Assembly (NCBI RefSeq): GCF_964199755.1
Contig: NC_133906.1
Location: 19,715,419 to 19,779,418 of the forward strand
Direction: 5' to 3'
Origin: Larus michahellis
Taxonomy: Eukaryota > Chordata > Aves > Charadriiformes > Laridae
DNA length: 64,000 bases
Below the pieces are notes generated by a model, which saw only the letters and a program-made list of their open reading frames with translations, did no database searches and was not told the DNA's origin. Positions 47,091-61,200 of the stretch are shown in pieces (the stretch's first letter is position 1; each line of letters starts with the position of its first letter). The position numbers and the translations under genes were made by a program.

Positions 47091-50000
47091 ACTAGTGAGG
47101 ACTTCTTTACCTCTAGGAAATTGTTCTGTTGGTGATCATTTTATTTCCTAATAGAAAAGTTGCAAAACAGTTTTCTGGCTTCTGTTGTTAATCAAACTCT
47201 TAGGCTAGCTAAGAGTGGAGTAAAGGCGTTTGTACATATTGTTGTGGTAAACTCCATCAATGTATGCAGCTAATAAGTGGTGAGATGTGTCTACATCCCT
47301 GCTATTGATTATCTCCTTCAGAGTAAGACAAACATAGGTCCTTACTGTATGCTGGCCATGTAAAACCGTAATTAAATGAAAACAGCGTGGACCATGAGGT
47401 GCACTGCACTGGGCCATTAAAGGATTGCTGTTCAAAACCATCTCTTCTAGATGCCCCTGATTCCTTGCCTTCTTTTTTCCTCACTTAAAATTCCCAATAG
47501 TGCGTTAAGATGAACTCAGTAGTTAGTAAATTTTCCCGTGTAGTTTACAAGCTCAAGGTTATGGGCCAGAACAAGTAGTGTCATGCTATAAATCAGGTGT
47601 AATGGAACAGCTTGAGAGAGCGCACAGAAGTCCTGCTTCCCCTCACACAGTGTGCGTCCTAAAACTCTGAAGGTAGAGTTGGCAAAAACCCAGAAAGCCC
47701 CACAAATGGCTGATTAAATCATTAATAACGAGCCTCGTACCGCTACCCTCTCTCTTCTGGAGTATGAATTCCCTGAATCATTCCAGTACAGCAAGGTGTC
47801 CTGGAAAATTCTTAAAAGGGCTGCGGATAGAAAAGACAAGTTTTCAGCAGAAGGGGGATGTAGCTGATGCCTACTGTGGTGCAGAATGGGGGTGGGACTT
47901 CTGTCTTGTGGTAGTTCTTCCAGCAACTAAATGCCTTTTGTCAATTTGCCGTATCATAATTTACGTGGCTTTAGCTTTCAGCTATTCCTTATGGTTCTGA
48001 TTCTCTCCACTGGCTTAAAAAGTCCTTTTCTATTTCTTTCAGGCCTGAAATACATCACTAGTTCAGTGAGCCTGAACACTGGACTGTCTAAAGAAGAACC
48101 TGCCTGCACAGGCAGGGGAAGGTGGTCCTGAGTTTGCAGCCAGTGTCCTTGCAGCAGGACTGTGCTCAGGGTTTTACTCCGGTCAGTGTTGTGGCTGAAG
48201 GCTCCTGGATGGGTTCCTATTCTGTCAGCTCCGCGCACAGGCAGAAGCAACCTGCAATAGTCTGTGCTGTGACAGATGTGCCCTGAATTGGAGCCTGTAA
48301 TGTGGTTCTTGTGAGAAAAAGACAAGCTGGAGATAACCAGACGTTGAGCTGGAAATGTTCAGTGACCAGGGATGACTTCTACATAGAGCTTATATTAGAA
48401 TAGTGAAGAAACGATGTTGTTCTAGTGTATCCATGCATATGCTCTAGCTATGTTCTGTTTGCCCTGTCCATGTGAATTGGGGAAGCCACCCAAGATCCCT
48501 ATTGGTAGCAACCTCTTTTTAAATAACACGGTTGCTAAATTTCATCCTGATCATGCCCCGGGCTTTAGGTAAACGTAGAAACGTGGTTGCAGACAGTTGA
48601 ATGAGGGAAGACAAATGGCACCTTCTTGACCGAGACATACCTGGAGAAATTTTGAGTGTGAAACAGCTGGAACTGTGTTGCCCTTAGAAGGGGAAGGTGA
48701 TTTCCAAAGTCAGTGAAGGGTAGGGACAAAATCATGTGGAACTTGGATTTACCTCGGTCTGACTGGAGTCAAGAATAAGGGTCAGAAGTCTGGTGCAGTT
48801 GCACCTCTCTTAACTGCAAAAGTTGGTGGAAATTTCTGTCCGAGATCAAGGCACTACCAACTAAACTATTGGCTAAGTAGCTAGAAAAGTCTGGCTTTGT
48901 CTCTAGTATGTCACATTTCAAAGCAGAGATTCCCACCTGTTCTCATCAAGTCTTAGATGTTTCAAAGATACTCTTTGTTTTTCTTTTGCTTTTATTTATC
49001 TCTTTTGTGGGCCTATGCTTACTACTTTTGGGGGGATGGATGCTTGGAAAGCAATTAATGTTCATCTTCTCCATCTGTTCTGATGCTGGGTATGCCTGTC
49101 TTTTTGAAGGCTTTCAGAGTCTGTGCTGGGAATGCGTTTCTCTTCCTAGTGTTGAGAGATTTATATTTTTAATGGGTATTTGTTTTATCTATCACATGCT
49201 AGATTTATTTACTTGATAATCTTAATCTCTCGTGTCCTGATGTAGCACACAGGGATTTTACTCATTTAACAGCTTGACTTTTGGATCAGATAGCCATTAG
49301 AAGTAAATCCTGCAGTGCGCTGAGTATGCTCAACTGAGAGCAGCAATAACTTGCGGGGAGCCTGCAGCATCTTTCAGGATTGTACTCTTAGAAGCTTTCT
49401 TTACATATGAAGTATATGAATAAGTTACTGTGTGGTGCATGTCTTTCTATCCTAGACCATATCCTTCTTGAATATGATTTCTCTGTGATAAATGTGACTT
49501 CTTAATGAAATTTTTGCAATGACTGCCTGTGCTCAGTTAACTTCTTTTTAGGTCACTTATGAGTTCTTTTTCTATGACCGTCTTCTTTTATACAAAGGCA
49601 TCCTTCCTTCTTCAAGGTATGCTTTGTTAAAGGTACTTGGAAAATGAGGGGGGAAAAGCAAACAAAAGTACTTTCACAAAGTGATACTTCTACCCCACTC
49701 CAGCACAGTCCAATAAAGTCAGTATCGTTGTCCCTGAATGTAAGACATTAGCGTTTCTTTCCGTCTACAGCAGGAAAAAACAACAGGTCTTTTTCTTGTT
49801 CTCTGGCACAGAAGCTTCCAACTTATTACTACTTTAAAAAAAAATAATACTTAATTCAGATCCTTTATCAGACAGCATAGAATGTTCATTTCTTAAAAGT
49901 AGGCTTGAGATGCTATGTTTGTTCCTGATACGAATCATGGGAGCCAAAATTCTAGGTTTCAGAAGGAGACTAACAGTACATTTTGCTGATATGGTGCCTG

Positions 50001-53000
50001 GGATAGCAGGGGCTCGGGGTGATGACCCCGGGGTGCATCATATACCTCCAAGGTGAAATGCAACAGCAGCCCCAGTGGTAGACAGTTCCTTGGCACAGCT
50101 GTGACTTTGGCAAGCCAACACATTCATGGCACTGACACCGTAAACACTTTGTGGCAACTGTGCAAAGCAGGCAGCCAATTATTTTACTAATGATTGCTTC
50201 TCGGTGCTCTCCCCCTCCTTCATCTGCCCTAGAGAGGAAAACTTTCTCCCTGTAGTCTATCCTCTTGGATAACGGCATAAATGGATTCTTTCTGTAAAAA
50301 TGGAGTGCTAACACTGCAGTAGTCTGAACATATGTAATTATGTTCCTCCTCTAAATTCCCCCCTTTTCCAAACTTTATTTGTAGATCCTGCCTGTGACTG
50401 TGCTAACTGTAGCAGGGAAAGTCTGAGAGCTTGCATCTCCACTGGCTCCTCTCTGAGCTGTTCAACTGCTTCCTCTTAATCAAAGTGATAGAAGAGTTAA
50501 TGCTTCCAGAGCGTTTCTAAAATTCTCCTGCTGATGATGCTCTCGGTGAGGACGTTGCACAAGCGGGTGGTGACCTTCTGCTGACTCGTTTGCACAGCTG
50601 GTCCAGGTTGACTCCAGGAGTTTCAACTGAGGAACATAAAAAACCAGTTTGTGTGCCCATTAAATTCTCGGAGTAGTCAGGCCCATGGGGAAGTTTAGGG
50701 CTATAACAGTCTATATATGCAAACACAAAGAAAGAAAATGTTTGTTACAATATGCGGGTATGTCAGGCACAGAGTGGTAATTCTTCCTGCTTGAAGGTAC
50801 GTTCTTGATTCAGTGAGCTGAAGGTTGGTTGTGCTCTAAACAGGAGTAGCATGGCAGGAATCCCAACTTAAAAAGCTGTTTTTGGTTTTGGAAGCCCAGG
50901 GTTCATCTCTATGTTTAGTGAATCCCGTAGGTTAAATCTGAGTGTTTTAAGTTGTACTAAGTTAACTCAGCCAGTTTCTGGATAGTAGATGCCTACTGGA
51001 AATGATTCCCAGCTTCCTTAGCAGTCCCCTAGTACTATCTTCTTAAGAGGATCTTGGAAGATTTCTGGGCAGTATGACCATGGCATCACTCTGACCTTGA
51101 TTCTGATAAATACAATGATAAATACAACCTGAGCTCCATCCTGCTGGCACTAGATTGCTACCAGCCTCTGAGCTACCTAGATTAAAGCTAGCTGGAGTGT
51201 TCAGCAATGAAAAGTAACTTCAGCTACTGTCCTCCTCCATCAGTTTTAAAAGGATAGGGGTATAGTTTCCTAATTGAAGACTATCCTCTACCCCACCACT
51301 GTTGTCAGCTATGGAATCCAATACAGCACTTTCATCTAGTGACAACGATGAAGTGGTTATTAAATGCAATAGAAATCATTCAGGCCCCTTTTGATTAAAA
51401 GCTTCACTCTTATCTCTGGCTTTTTATATTCTTGGAAAAGAGCTCGGCAGAAGTACAGAACTAGGGAGAGAAATGCTCCCCTACTTTGTTCGGGGGGACG
51501 AGGCTTTCAAGCACACAAAGGTATTTGCATCTAAAGCAAAGAGTTGGTGTTTTATCATCTAAATCTTAATCTTGAGGGGTTGGGGTACTTCTCCCCAGCT
51601 TGGGCACAGGGCTTTTGAGCAATGATCCAAGTGGATTAAACTGTGGAAATGTCATCTTCTGGGTACTCATCATGGAGTAAAGCACCAAATATTTGAGAAA
51701 TAACCATTACTTTGCATATAACACATTCCAGAGAAAGAGTATGAAAAAAATGTCAGCACCCTTCTATTAGCCATCTCTTTTGAATACAAACATAAAATAT
51801 TAATTTAAATCAACTGAAAAGCATTAAAAACTTGGTGTTCTCTTTGCCCCAGAAGTACTCTGCTGATAAGAAACAAATTAAAAATGCAGAGTTTTCAAAT
51901 AGCAAAAATGCTGCATATTTCAAATGAAGTCGGTCTTTTTAAGTGTAGCATTTTAGACTAAAAAAATAATATTAAATACACATAAAAATGATTACTGTAA
52001 ATGGTGAAGACATCAAAGTTTGTCATCAAAGTTAAATGAAAGCACTTGGAAGTCTGTTTGTTTGATCTGTACATAGATAAGCTTAAAAAGAAGCCAGGGC
52101 TTTTTTACACAGCCGGAACTGGGTAGCCAGTTCAAATTCCCCTGCTTCCCAGGGATTCCCAAACTAGGTTAGATCCAAACATGGTCGTTATTTTTTGTCG
52201 GGTTTTTTGCATTTGCCTGGCACGCTTCTGTGCCAGTGCACCAGGGAAGATGAGTTGGCAGAAGACGCAGTCAAAGACTCTTATAAAATGCTTTGGAGTT
52301 CATATGGAGAGCGGAGAAACTCTAGGATACTGAAATAAAAGCCTCTTCCCTCCTCTACTTTCGAAAAGAGGACTATCACAATGAAGATAAATTGATGAGT
52401 CCTTAACCTTGTTGAAGCCAAGGCTTGTGTAGTTAACTACAGTCATCTTGGTTGTGTTTCGCCACCAAACATCAATTCCTGGCCTGGGAAGAAGGTGTGA
52501 ATTAGGAATATGGGTCAGAGCTCTGTTAATTTATATCAGCTAAGGATCTACTACAGAACTGAGCCACACTGACGTTCAGTTCATCTCAGTTCACTCTTAG
52601 GAAAAAAACCAGAGATGTGGAATCTGTAAGAAAAAATGGGACTTGACTTCTTTAGTGCCTTTCACCGAAAGACCCCACTGTGCTTTACAGTGATTAACTC
52701 TTAGAGGAATCTGGATGGTGCTGAGGAATTACTCTGTGCTCTGGGAGTTCTTTTGGTATAGCACAAATGTAAGACCTTTATCTACAGAGAGCCAAGCTTC
52801 AGCTCATTTAGTTTGAGAACTGGAAGTTGTAAGCAACAAGAAGCAAGGCTTCAAAGAAAGCCACCATGGCTCCTGTGACTTCTGTTTAGTGGCCCGAACC
52901 TTTTGGGATCAACAAACTTTCAACACTTAAGGGTGCTTCACAGTCCGTGAAACATGCTCTCGAAACCACTACAAATTTATCCTGTTTCATTTGGCCTCTA

Positions 53001-54310
53001 ATCACAGACCTTTCACCAGTGAACTAAGCTTGAGCTGCGTATGCCTCTGTGGTCCAAAGGAAGATGTTCTGTTTTGAAGAGCGACTTGAAAGGCCATGCT
53101 TCACCTGGCACAGGAGGACATGCTGCTGCTTCACCCTGGCCTCTGTTTGTAGCTCTGGAGTTAAATGCACGTCCTCCCCGGGAAGGCAGGCCATCTCTGA
53201 GGAGGCACATCTGAGCCTGTGCCTTTGGAGATGACGACTTCAAGGCCTCTTCTGGGCCTGCCCTATGAGGTCACTGCAGGCAACCAGCAAGGCAAGCCTT
53301 AGTGGAGGGCTTCCCCTTCAAAAATTCAGCCACAGCCTCGGGGTGTGTGTCTCTGTCTTACAAAGGTATTATTTTTCCCCGCTGAGAAAGTCAAAATTGT
53401 CCTCCCCCCCATGTTCTCTTCCTTCGAACAGTTCCACAACACGTGTCTGCAAAACAATTCATTATCTTGTTAAGGTGCGGTTTCTTTTTCTGCCTGGGAA
53501 ACTTCCCCTGTCAAGTTCTAGAAGGAGAAACCTAAAGTCTCCGGATCACTTTTCCGTTTTCTTGCTGTGAGTGGGAGTGCAGGAAAGATGCTCTTTATGA
53601 AAATAGCAATTTTTTTTAAGTGAGAGAAATAATAAAAAACCTCCCCTGGCATGAACACACAGCCTGCGTCCTCCCAGAGGGGTGGCAGCTGAGGTGGCAG
53701 GCTGCAATTCGGCGCTGTGGTCTGCCCGTGGGGCAGCATGCTGCTTTTTATGCGGTGAGCCCAGATTTCGTTGGAGCCCCGTGGGAGGATGGCAGTGTTT
53801 GCCAGGGTGGGTGGTAGGGATGCGGTCGACCCCCGCTGTTGCAGTGTGATGCTGAGGCCACCGGGTTTACCTTCTCTGGAGATTTAAGTCAGCTTTTCAA
53901 CCTGCTTTCCTGGCACTTGCAGCTGTGTTTATCGTAGTTGCCAGTTAACAACGTCTGGTTTATTTTAGTTTTGTACAGGTTACTGTATTCTCCGTTGCTT
54001 CCATTTAGCACCAAGGTGAACTTCTTGGGGGTCTGCAAAGCATCCCAAGGGAGGGCTGAAGGAAGGAGGCTGCAGAAACGGACAGTGTTGGTATGTCACT
54101 GTGCTCCAAGTAAAACCGGTCTCGGCGTAGAAGTGGATGGTAGGCTATCAGTGCATGGCAAGCTGCTTTGCAGGTATGAAATTAGCTTGGAAATTCACAT
54201 GGTTCCGCTTTGTGGACAAAAGGAAAAACCAGGAGGACTCAATGTTATCGCCTGCATCTCCCTCACCTGGGACAGCTTCTCTGCAAATGCAATGAAACTG
54301 TTTTCCTATG
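47091..54310. other. Non-coding flank, part 2
   Basis: About 7 kb without a recognisable gene or repeat. The frame at 48908-49216 is Leu/Phe-rich, but there is no sign that it is expressed. I see no RNA gene here. Confidence 0.55.
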
Positions 54311-54482
54311 AATCATAGAATCATAGAATCTTCGTGGTTGGAAAGGACCTTTGAGATCATCGAGTCCAACCATACACACACACACAAAAAACCAAACCCC
54401 TACAATCTCTGCCACTAGAGCGTGCCCTGAAGTGCCAAATCTAGACGTTTCTTAAACACCTCTAGGGCTGGTGACTCAATGC
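54311..54482 (-). mobile_element. CR1 LINE 3' end, antisense
   Basis: Begins with two copies of the CR1 terminal 8-mer (reverse of ATTCTATG), then ggttggaaaggacctttgag and atcatcgagtccaacca, followed by the 'gtgccaaatctagacgtttc' and 'cctctagggctggtgactca' blocks. It is severely 5' truncated, as most CR1 copies are. A CA microsatellite (54374-54386) has grown inside it. Confidence 0.9.
54374..54386. repeat. CA dinucleotide repeat within CR1
   Basis: About six AC units followed by an A run, inserted after the ccaacca word of the CR1 3' end. Confidence 0.8.
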
Positions 54483-57400
54483 AAGAGAGCTCTTGAAATA
54501 CTCTCATTTCAATCCCTCTTGTTATTTTTAATGGATTCCAGGATGAGCTGGTTGCTATGTATAACTTCTTTACATACAAATTTGGGTTTGAACCCAGCTG
54601 AATATTCAGTCCAATTAAAAGCAAAGACTGCTAAAATAAAGGCAAGGGGAACGGTGGGGAAGGCTTTCATGCAAATGAATGAAACAACAAAACCAGGAGG
54701 ATTGAATGTTTGTTATTCATACATATTCTTAGAGGTAATTATTGTGATTTCACTCCTAAAAACTGCCCGCTTTAAGAAGAAATGATTGTATTCTAATAAG
54801 TACTTGTTTTTTAAACTTGCAGTAACTGAAGTCGAATATGAATTATTAAAATGTCTGTGAGGTGCAGGACTGTTTTTCTTTTCCAGTTGTCGGTGAAAAA
54901 TAAAAACAACAAGAGAACATAGAGCAAAGGAGGAGAGGCAAAATGTAAGGCAAGACCTGTCCCTGGACCAATGGTCCCAGTCCTGCTGGCCACGAGACAA
55001 GACTCCCAAAGTCTGCCAGCAATGCCAGAGCCCTGAACCCCCATCGACCCTGGGGTCTGGGGAATGGTCTGCGCTGCCCAAGGAAGCAAGCTGGCAGTTT
55101 ACTGCTGTCATCGATTTGTGCAAGGCGTATTTTACTTTAGGGAAATAAGGGGAAATTTGGGGGGGAATGAGGATGCCGGTACGGCAAAAGTAGCAGCGGG
55201 TGGGTTGCAGCACATGACGAAGAGAAAAAGGGGAAAAATGGATGGTTTGTGAGCACTATTTATAAAGGACATGGTCTACCGCGCAATTTGCAAGTACAGA
55301 AAGGGTTTCAGCAGGGAACTAAGAAGAGAGCAAGGGAAGCCTCGAGAACTCAATAGATTTAGCCTTGAAAGAGGTTAATGGCTTAGCCCTTAAAATGTAA
55401 CAGAAAATGCAAGGAGGTTTATGTGATGGCTTTGACATATTCTGGCAATAAATGCAATGAGAATATGTTTCCTCCATTTGCTCTAAGCCTTTGAGTTTAC
55501 TCTGTCACTATGTTAAACTCACCGTACATACGGGAAAAGAAAAGAGAGGATGTGAATTTCTGTTGCAAAATATTTGTGTTTTTCTCTAACAGTTTCCTAC
55601 AGAAAGGAAGCTTATGCCTTTGCACCCTGTTTGTGTATCTCCCAAACTTCCCAGCAGCGTCAGGACCTGTTGACTAAGTTTGACAGATGAAGACAAGTGT
55701 AGAAGAGAATGAAGTTTCTAGAAAATCAGTGGCAGGTGGAGCAGAGATCCTGTAAGCACCTAAAAAAGAAAAGCTGTGATGACCTCCAGAAAAGAGTCCT
55801 TGTCATGGTCCTACTCCAGGAAAAGTTTCAACTGGATTTCACAGCTTCCTAAAGCATGGAGTCCATCAGTCACTTGGCGCAAGCCAATAGAAAATCAAAC
55901 TACGTTTTTTCTTTTTGTGCTAACGTGGGTGAATTCTGGAGAACTATCGGACCTAAATGTCCTGAACGGGTGATCCAGCTGGGCTGAAAATCCGTTCTTG
56001 TTTGAGCAGCACCTGTGCAATTGCAGTCTTTAATTTCCCTCCGATTCCCGGGTGTTTGCCGTGTGGTTGTACGGTTTTGTCTAAGAGAAATGTAAGTCAA
56101 ATGATTCTTCTTGAAGCCCACCAACCTTCTGGGTGACAGAACGCAGGTACAGTCCTATCCATATTTTTGATTGCTGGTTATTCGTCTGAATTGATGTAGG
56201 CATACGTGCCTTTTTAGCTGAGTTCCCTGCTGCAAAGTCCTGCTTCTGTCAGAGTCTCCCAGTAGAAAAGCATGCTTTGTCCCAGTGATGTCTGCACGTT
56301 ACTGTTTTCTTCACGGTGCTCATATTCTTAACATTTATAATTCAAACATCTTCAGAAAGAAGTGACAGTTTCTCTCCTACAAAATAAAGAGCAAAATGGC
56401 TTGTGTTAATTATTCCTTCTCGCTTACTCGCTTACCAGGTCATATATTACTCCGAGGCTTTTAGTGCCTTGGGCCAAAAAGGGTGATTACAGCGCGCAGC
56501 CTAATGACCTGACCAAAAACATGTAAGTGAGGGGGAATGAGTCCTTCTCCGCTGAGCTCTCCGAAGTCATTAATGGATGCCTTGGGAATTCTACAAAGCA
56601 ACAGCTCGGAAAACAAACAGAATTGTTCAGTGTGGGATATCACTCTCGTGACATGTATGCTATTACAAAGATTTACAGCTGGAATAATTCGATCTGGGTT
56701 TTCCTCTTTCCCCCATTGACTCACATTCTGGAAGGCAGTCAGACCCTGAGAGTTGAGTTCTGCATAATTGAAGCACCAGAACATATTAAGTGAAACGACT
56801 AATGGGGATGAAGATTTTCCCTTCCTCCCAGACTGGGTTATCAATTATGAATTTGCGGCAATCTAAGATCAAAGGGGTTCCAGTTTTGCAGCTGAATTTG
56901 AGGATTTTGGAACTGAACAGATGAAATGCAGATAACGACTCATTTCAGGAAGACAGAGGCAGGAGATAACTGACAGGGGTGGAGTTGAGTGTTTGCTTTA
57001 ATATGTTTCTGAACGTGCACACACATTCTCAAATGTAAAACTGGACGCTGAGATCAAGTTACTCATATAAAACGATGCTGTCAGTTCCCCTTGTGGGGCA
57101 TGGCAGATGGGAATCTGATCTGTAGCATTTTTCTTAATGCCGTATATGACCTAGTTATTGAGACATACTATAGAAATGTGTTTAGGGTTGCCATATATTT
57201 GTTACACAAAAGGCTGTTTTGCATTAATACAAGTTCCATTGCTGCGGGGAAAATACATCTCTCCAGCAAGAACAGTTCAAAACACGCTTAAAGCAAAAAA
57301 ATATGAGGGCTTTAATTTAAAAGTGGCTACAACCTAATGGAGGGACATTCAAAAGAGCAGTTCAAGGTAGGTCTTAGCTACACGCTCCCTGAAGCGGAAA

Positions 57401-58106
57401 ACAATAAAGCAGTGTATGATTCAAGATAGTAGCTGGTGCCGCAAAGATCTCAGAAGCCTTAGGGAAAAAATAGTAATCTGCTGTGATTTCCGCCAGGAAA
57501 GTGCACGAACACTGGACAAAGCAGACGGGCACAGCGGGTGCCTATTGTTTAAAAGCCTTTTCTCCTTGAAATACTCTGGTGCTGAGTAAGCAGGACCCAG
57601 GTCAAACCAGGTGTTTGTGATTAGGGGCTGAGAGCTTCTCCCCACAGCTGCCCTGTAACGAGCTCTGTGGGGGCGGGATGCTGTGCAGGTGGGGCTGTGA
57701 TTACCTGGTGGGGCTGGCAGGGAGAAGACATTGGCCATGGTGTTTTCCTGCAGCTCGAGAAGAGGGATTGTCTGAACCGTGAGGCTTGAAGGCAGCAGGA
57801 ACCTGCAAAGAAGCTTCCCAAGGAGTCCTGGCTGCCCTGGAAAAAGTGAGTGACTGGGGTAATAATGCCCCTGAATCCGTAGAGGAAAATATTTGGGAGG
57901 GTGAGAGGAGAAGGCTTGGGTGGGCTGCTGCCTCTGGGACCAGCCTCGGGGAGGTGAAGCCTCTGTGGTTCCCCAGCTTCCCTCTTTGTTCCAGCCCTGG
58001 GACTGGCTATCAGCTCTTGCTTCAAAATACAGCAGAAAAAGTCAGTTATCTTGTACGCTTTTAAGTAAAATATTTTTTCTTTTTGGCCTCAGTCATCCTT
58101 TTTAAT
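54483..58106. other. Non-coding flank, part 3
   Basis: Single-copy sequence with no exon, RNA gene or repeat that I can support. The longest frames (55213-54713 and 58025-57621, both minus) lack any family signature. Confidence 0.55.
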
Positions 58107-58230
58107 AGGATGTTAGATAAATTTCATGGTACGTATTACTTATTTTGTTTGGGTAATGCCTCCTAAGTAGGATTTTAGATCAATTTAATATTAATTGTTT
58201 CTTATTTTGTTTGGATAATGCCTTATAGTA
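58107..58230 (+). repeat. Diverged 62-bp tandem duplication
   Basis: Units 58107-58168 and 58169-58230 align without gaps. Both start agga.tttaga. and share ttattttgtttgg.taatgcc at the same offset. A third, decayed start (agacttttga) follows at 58231, again 62 bp on. AT-rich; not a known transposon that I recognise. Confidence 0.75.
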
Positions 58231-61200
58231 AGACTTTTGAAATTAATGTGAACCTATTACTAAATTATAATGGAGCAATTATGAAAATAATGAATTTATT
58301 ATCATAACTGCTGTTAGAATAAGTAGGAAGGAGATTCTAATGACCTGACTTGCCTTTGCTGATATATCAGGAGAAAATGCGGTTTGGAGTACTAAATTTT
58401 GTATTCAAACAGTGTAATATTTGGGGAGAAACTTCCAGAACTTCACGCTTAACGAAAACGTGAAACGAATATTTACTTTGGAACAAAAAAGCCACCTTTT
58501 CTAATCGGGCTGAATACAGAGGCCAAACTAAGAAATCCCTTTGTCTTGAGAACCTCAAACTTTTTTGAGGATCTCTAATGAAAAATGCTTCCTGCCCCCA
58601 GATTGTGATTTTCATTTTCATGTGAGCAAGCTCTGACTTCAGAAAGGTGTGTCCTGTTGCTCCGAGTTGCACAAAGCTTTATTTTTATCTCTGGCTGTAA
58701 TGATGAGCACCTGGAGATGAGAATCTCTCCCTCCACAAAACAGCAAGGAACCTGTTTAAATCAGTGGTTTAAATGATTCTTTTCCTTTCTCTGTGTCAGT
58801 GGTCTGCATTTGTTCACGTTGGTTGTGTTTCTCCAAAGGCTTCTCTACTTTCTGATACTAATTTTATTCAGACATTTGGTAATTTGTAAATCTTTGTGAG
58901 AGACGATAGAAGGCATGACCTAGGCCTGGTCTTCTAGAAAAACAACCTAAACCAATTATTATAGGGAAAGCACTCAGCCCTTCTTTTAAACTCTGGGCTG
59001 GGTTTGTTCCTGCCAACTCCATCCGCAGACCACGATGTAAAAGTTTCTTTCTTTAAAGGATCCTCTTGTGGCAGCAGAGCTATTGCTTAAGTTGCTGCGC
59101 GCTCTGGAGAGGGGTGCTAACTGGTGCACCGAAAAGGGAGACAGCGATAACTTTGTGTTATTGATCTGTTATCTGAGGGGTTCAGCCTGCTGCAGAAACG
59201 GGCAGCTTTGCCCTCTTGCCTTTGGTGTGTAAGCGGTTCGTCCCTTTGGGTATAACGAGCTCGAAGAGGGTGCGGAGGTGGGGAACGTGTAGCTGAAGGG
59301 GTCTTGTTTGAGAAGAAGAGGATGAGATCTCCGTGGTACCTGGCTTTTCGCAAACCTGCCTGGGCTCATTGAGCATTGTGGGCTGGAAGAGGGGGAGCAT
59401 CTCGCCCGTTAGGAAGAGGGGTTTGGCTAATGTGGGCAAGTCAGTCGTACAGTCCCTTTCAGGCCCATCTGGAAGGCTGGTAGTTGCTTTCCTCCTGGCA
59501 GTACGTGTGATCCTTAATGCTTTTTGTAAGGGCTCCTCTTCAGTGGTTTTTGGGCTTTGATCCTAGGCACGGGCTCCCTGTGCAGAGGGAGCCCTGGGAA
59601 CCTCCTGCTGCTGTCCTCCTCACCCAGCCTGGGCTGGAGGTAGGGGGATGCTGGTCTTCATGGGGCATGGTCCAGGGGCTCCTGGAGGCGAAACATGTCT
59701 GAGCAAAGCAAAGCTGTCGCACGTGGTGGGCTGCAGAGTTGGGGAGTTAAAACCCATTCCTTATCTCTGCCATCCCTGTACGGCTCTGTATCCTCTGGGC
59801 TCTTCCCTTGTGCTGCCGGAACGTGCAGCAACCTCATCCCCTGGAGAGTGCCAGCGATGTGAGCGAGTAGGTCCTGTCCCCTCTGTTTGCTGTTTGTTTT
59901 ATTTGGTGTGTTGTTAACCTTTACTCAGTGCACTTATTTACTTCAGGTTTTAATAGTGTGATAAGGTCACAACAAATTTAGTGGGAGGCATTTTAAGCAC
60001 TTAGAGCAATAAATCACAGCATACATCACCCTTGTGCAGTTCATCCAGAACCAGAGAAATCCAATTTGGTCCATAATATGAAGGCCAAATAAAGCCAGGT
60101 ATCATAGTGAGAAAGCTTTGACGTATGGCTCTGAAAGAACCTGCACACTTCTCCTCTATAAATTAACAGCTATTTTGCAGAGCTGACAAGTAGCTGATAT
60201 TCTTGGAAGCGGTCCTATTTGTGGCTTCCCCCTCCCCATCCTCACCCCCTTCCATTCCAGCCTCTTGATCTTTCCCTTTAGAAAATCCAAAGAGAAGAAA
60301 AAGCAGTCTGTTCTCTAATGTAGGTTTTAAAACACTGGCGGTGTGGACACATCTCACAAGTGCAATGAACTTGCTGGTAGTGCATGAAACCCTAAAACCT
60401 CAGGGACTCATCTCCGCGGGAATATGTTCTTATCTATTCCTTTATACGCTGATTTTATTTTTTTTTTTTTTCCTTAGACAAGACAGCCTTTACAGGTAGG
60501 ATCAAACCAGCCTGCAGGTCATCCTAAGAGCTGCAAAGTCCTAGTGACCAGAAATGAACAGTAGCGAGCTCTATTCAAGAGCTGTAGATAAAGCACAAGG
60601 GAATGTGTCGTGGGCCGCTAAACTGCGCTGGCCGGGAAATGGGCTTGATAACCTGGCAGATATATATCCCACTTTAATTCCTGTTGGTTTATGGCCCCTG
60701 CAGTATCCCAGGAGACCTGCCGGTCTTCTGACCTTACCCCTTTAGTCCAGCCAAATTGAAAGGGTGTTGGAGAGAGGAGGGAAGAGGGGAAGGAAGGGAT
60801 TAGTTGCAGGCAGTAGTGTCGGACTCCTGAACTCTCTAAATGACCCAAAAGGAGATTGATTTTGCTGATGTGTAAAGCCTAGCAACCACCCGGGTTTTAA
60901 GCTAACATTAAAAATTAAATGCCAGTTTCCATGTTATTAAAGGTGGAATTAAAAATGTTGTGCTTTGCCACATTCAGAGGAAGAAAAAGACGGAGACTTT
61001 GTAGAGCTCAGCAATGTCACGCCTGTGAAGTGCAAGAGCGGTGTGAGGAGGAAAGATGACCGTCTCCTTGGGTTTCTCCTTCATCTGGGTAGTGAGAGAG
61101 GAAAAAAACACTCTTTCCAGGTGAGAGACAGTGCTGTGATGTCTGCCAAACTTGCCAGAGAGCAGTGTCTGGCTGGGCTGTGCGAGCTGCACACCTGATG

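Noticed and set aside
48908-49216. 103-codon hydrophobic frame, membrane-protein-like
   Set aside because: T-rich DNA readily gives Leu/Phe codons. No splice partners, promoter or recognisable family.
52660-52710. Possible LINE2 or other ancient repeat tail (ctgtgctttacagtg)
   Set aside because: A single short word only, with no extended alignment that I could trace.
54713-55213. 166-codon minus-strand frame beside the CR1 fragment
   Set aside because: No domain, odd composition, and no transcript signals; taken as chance.
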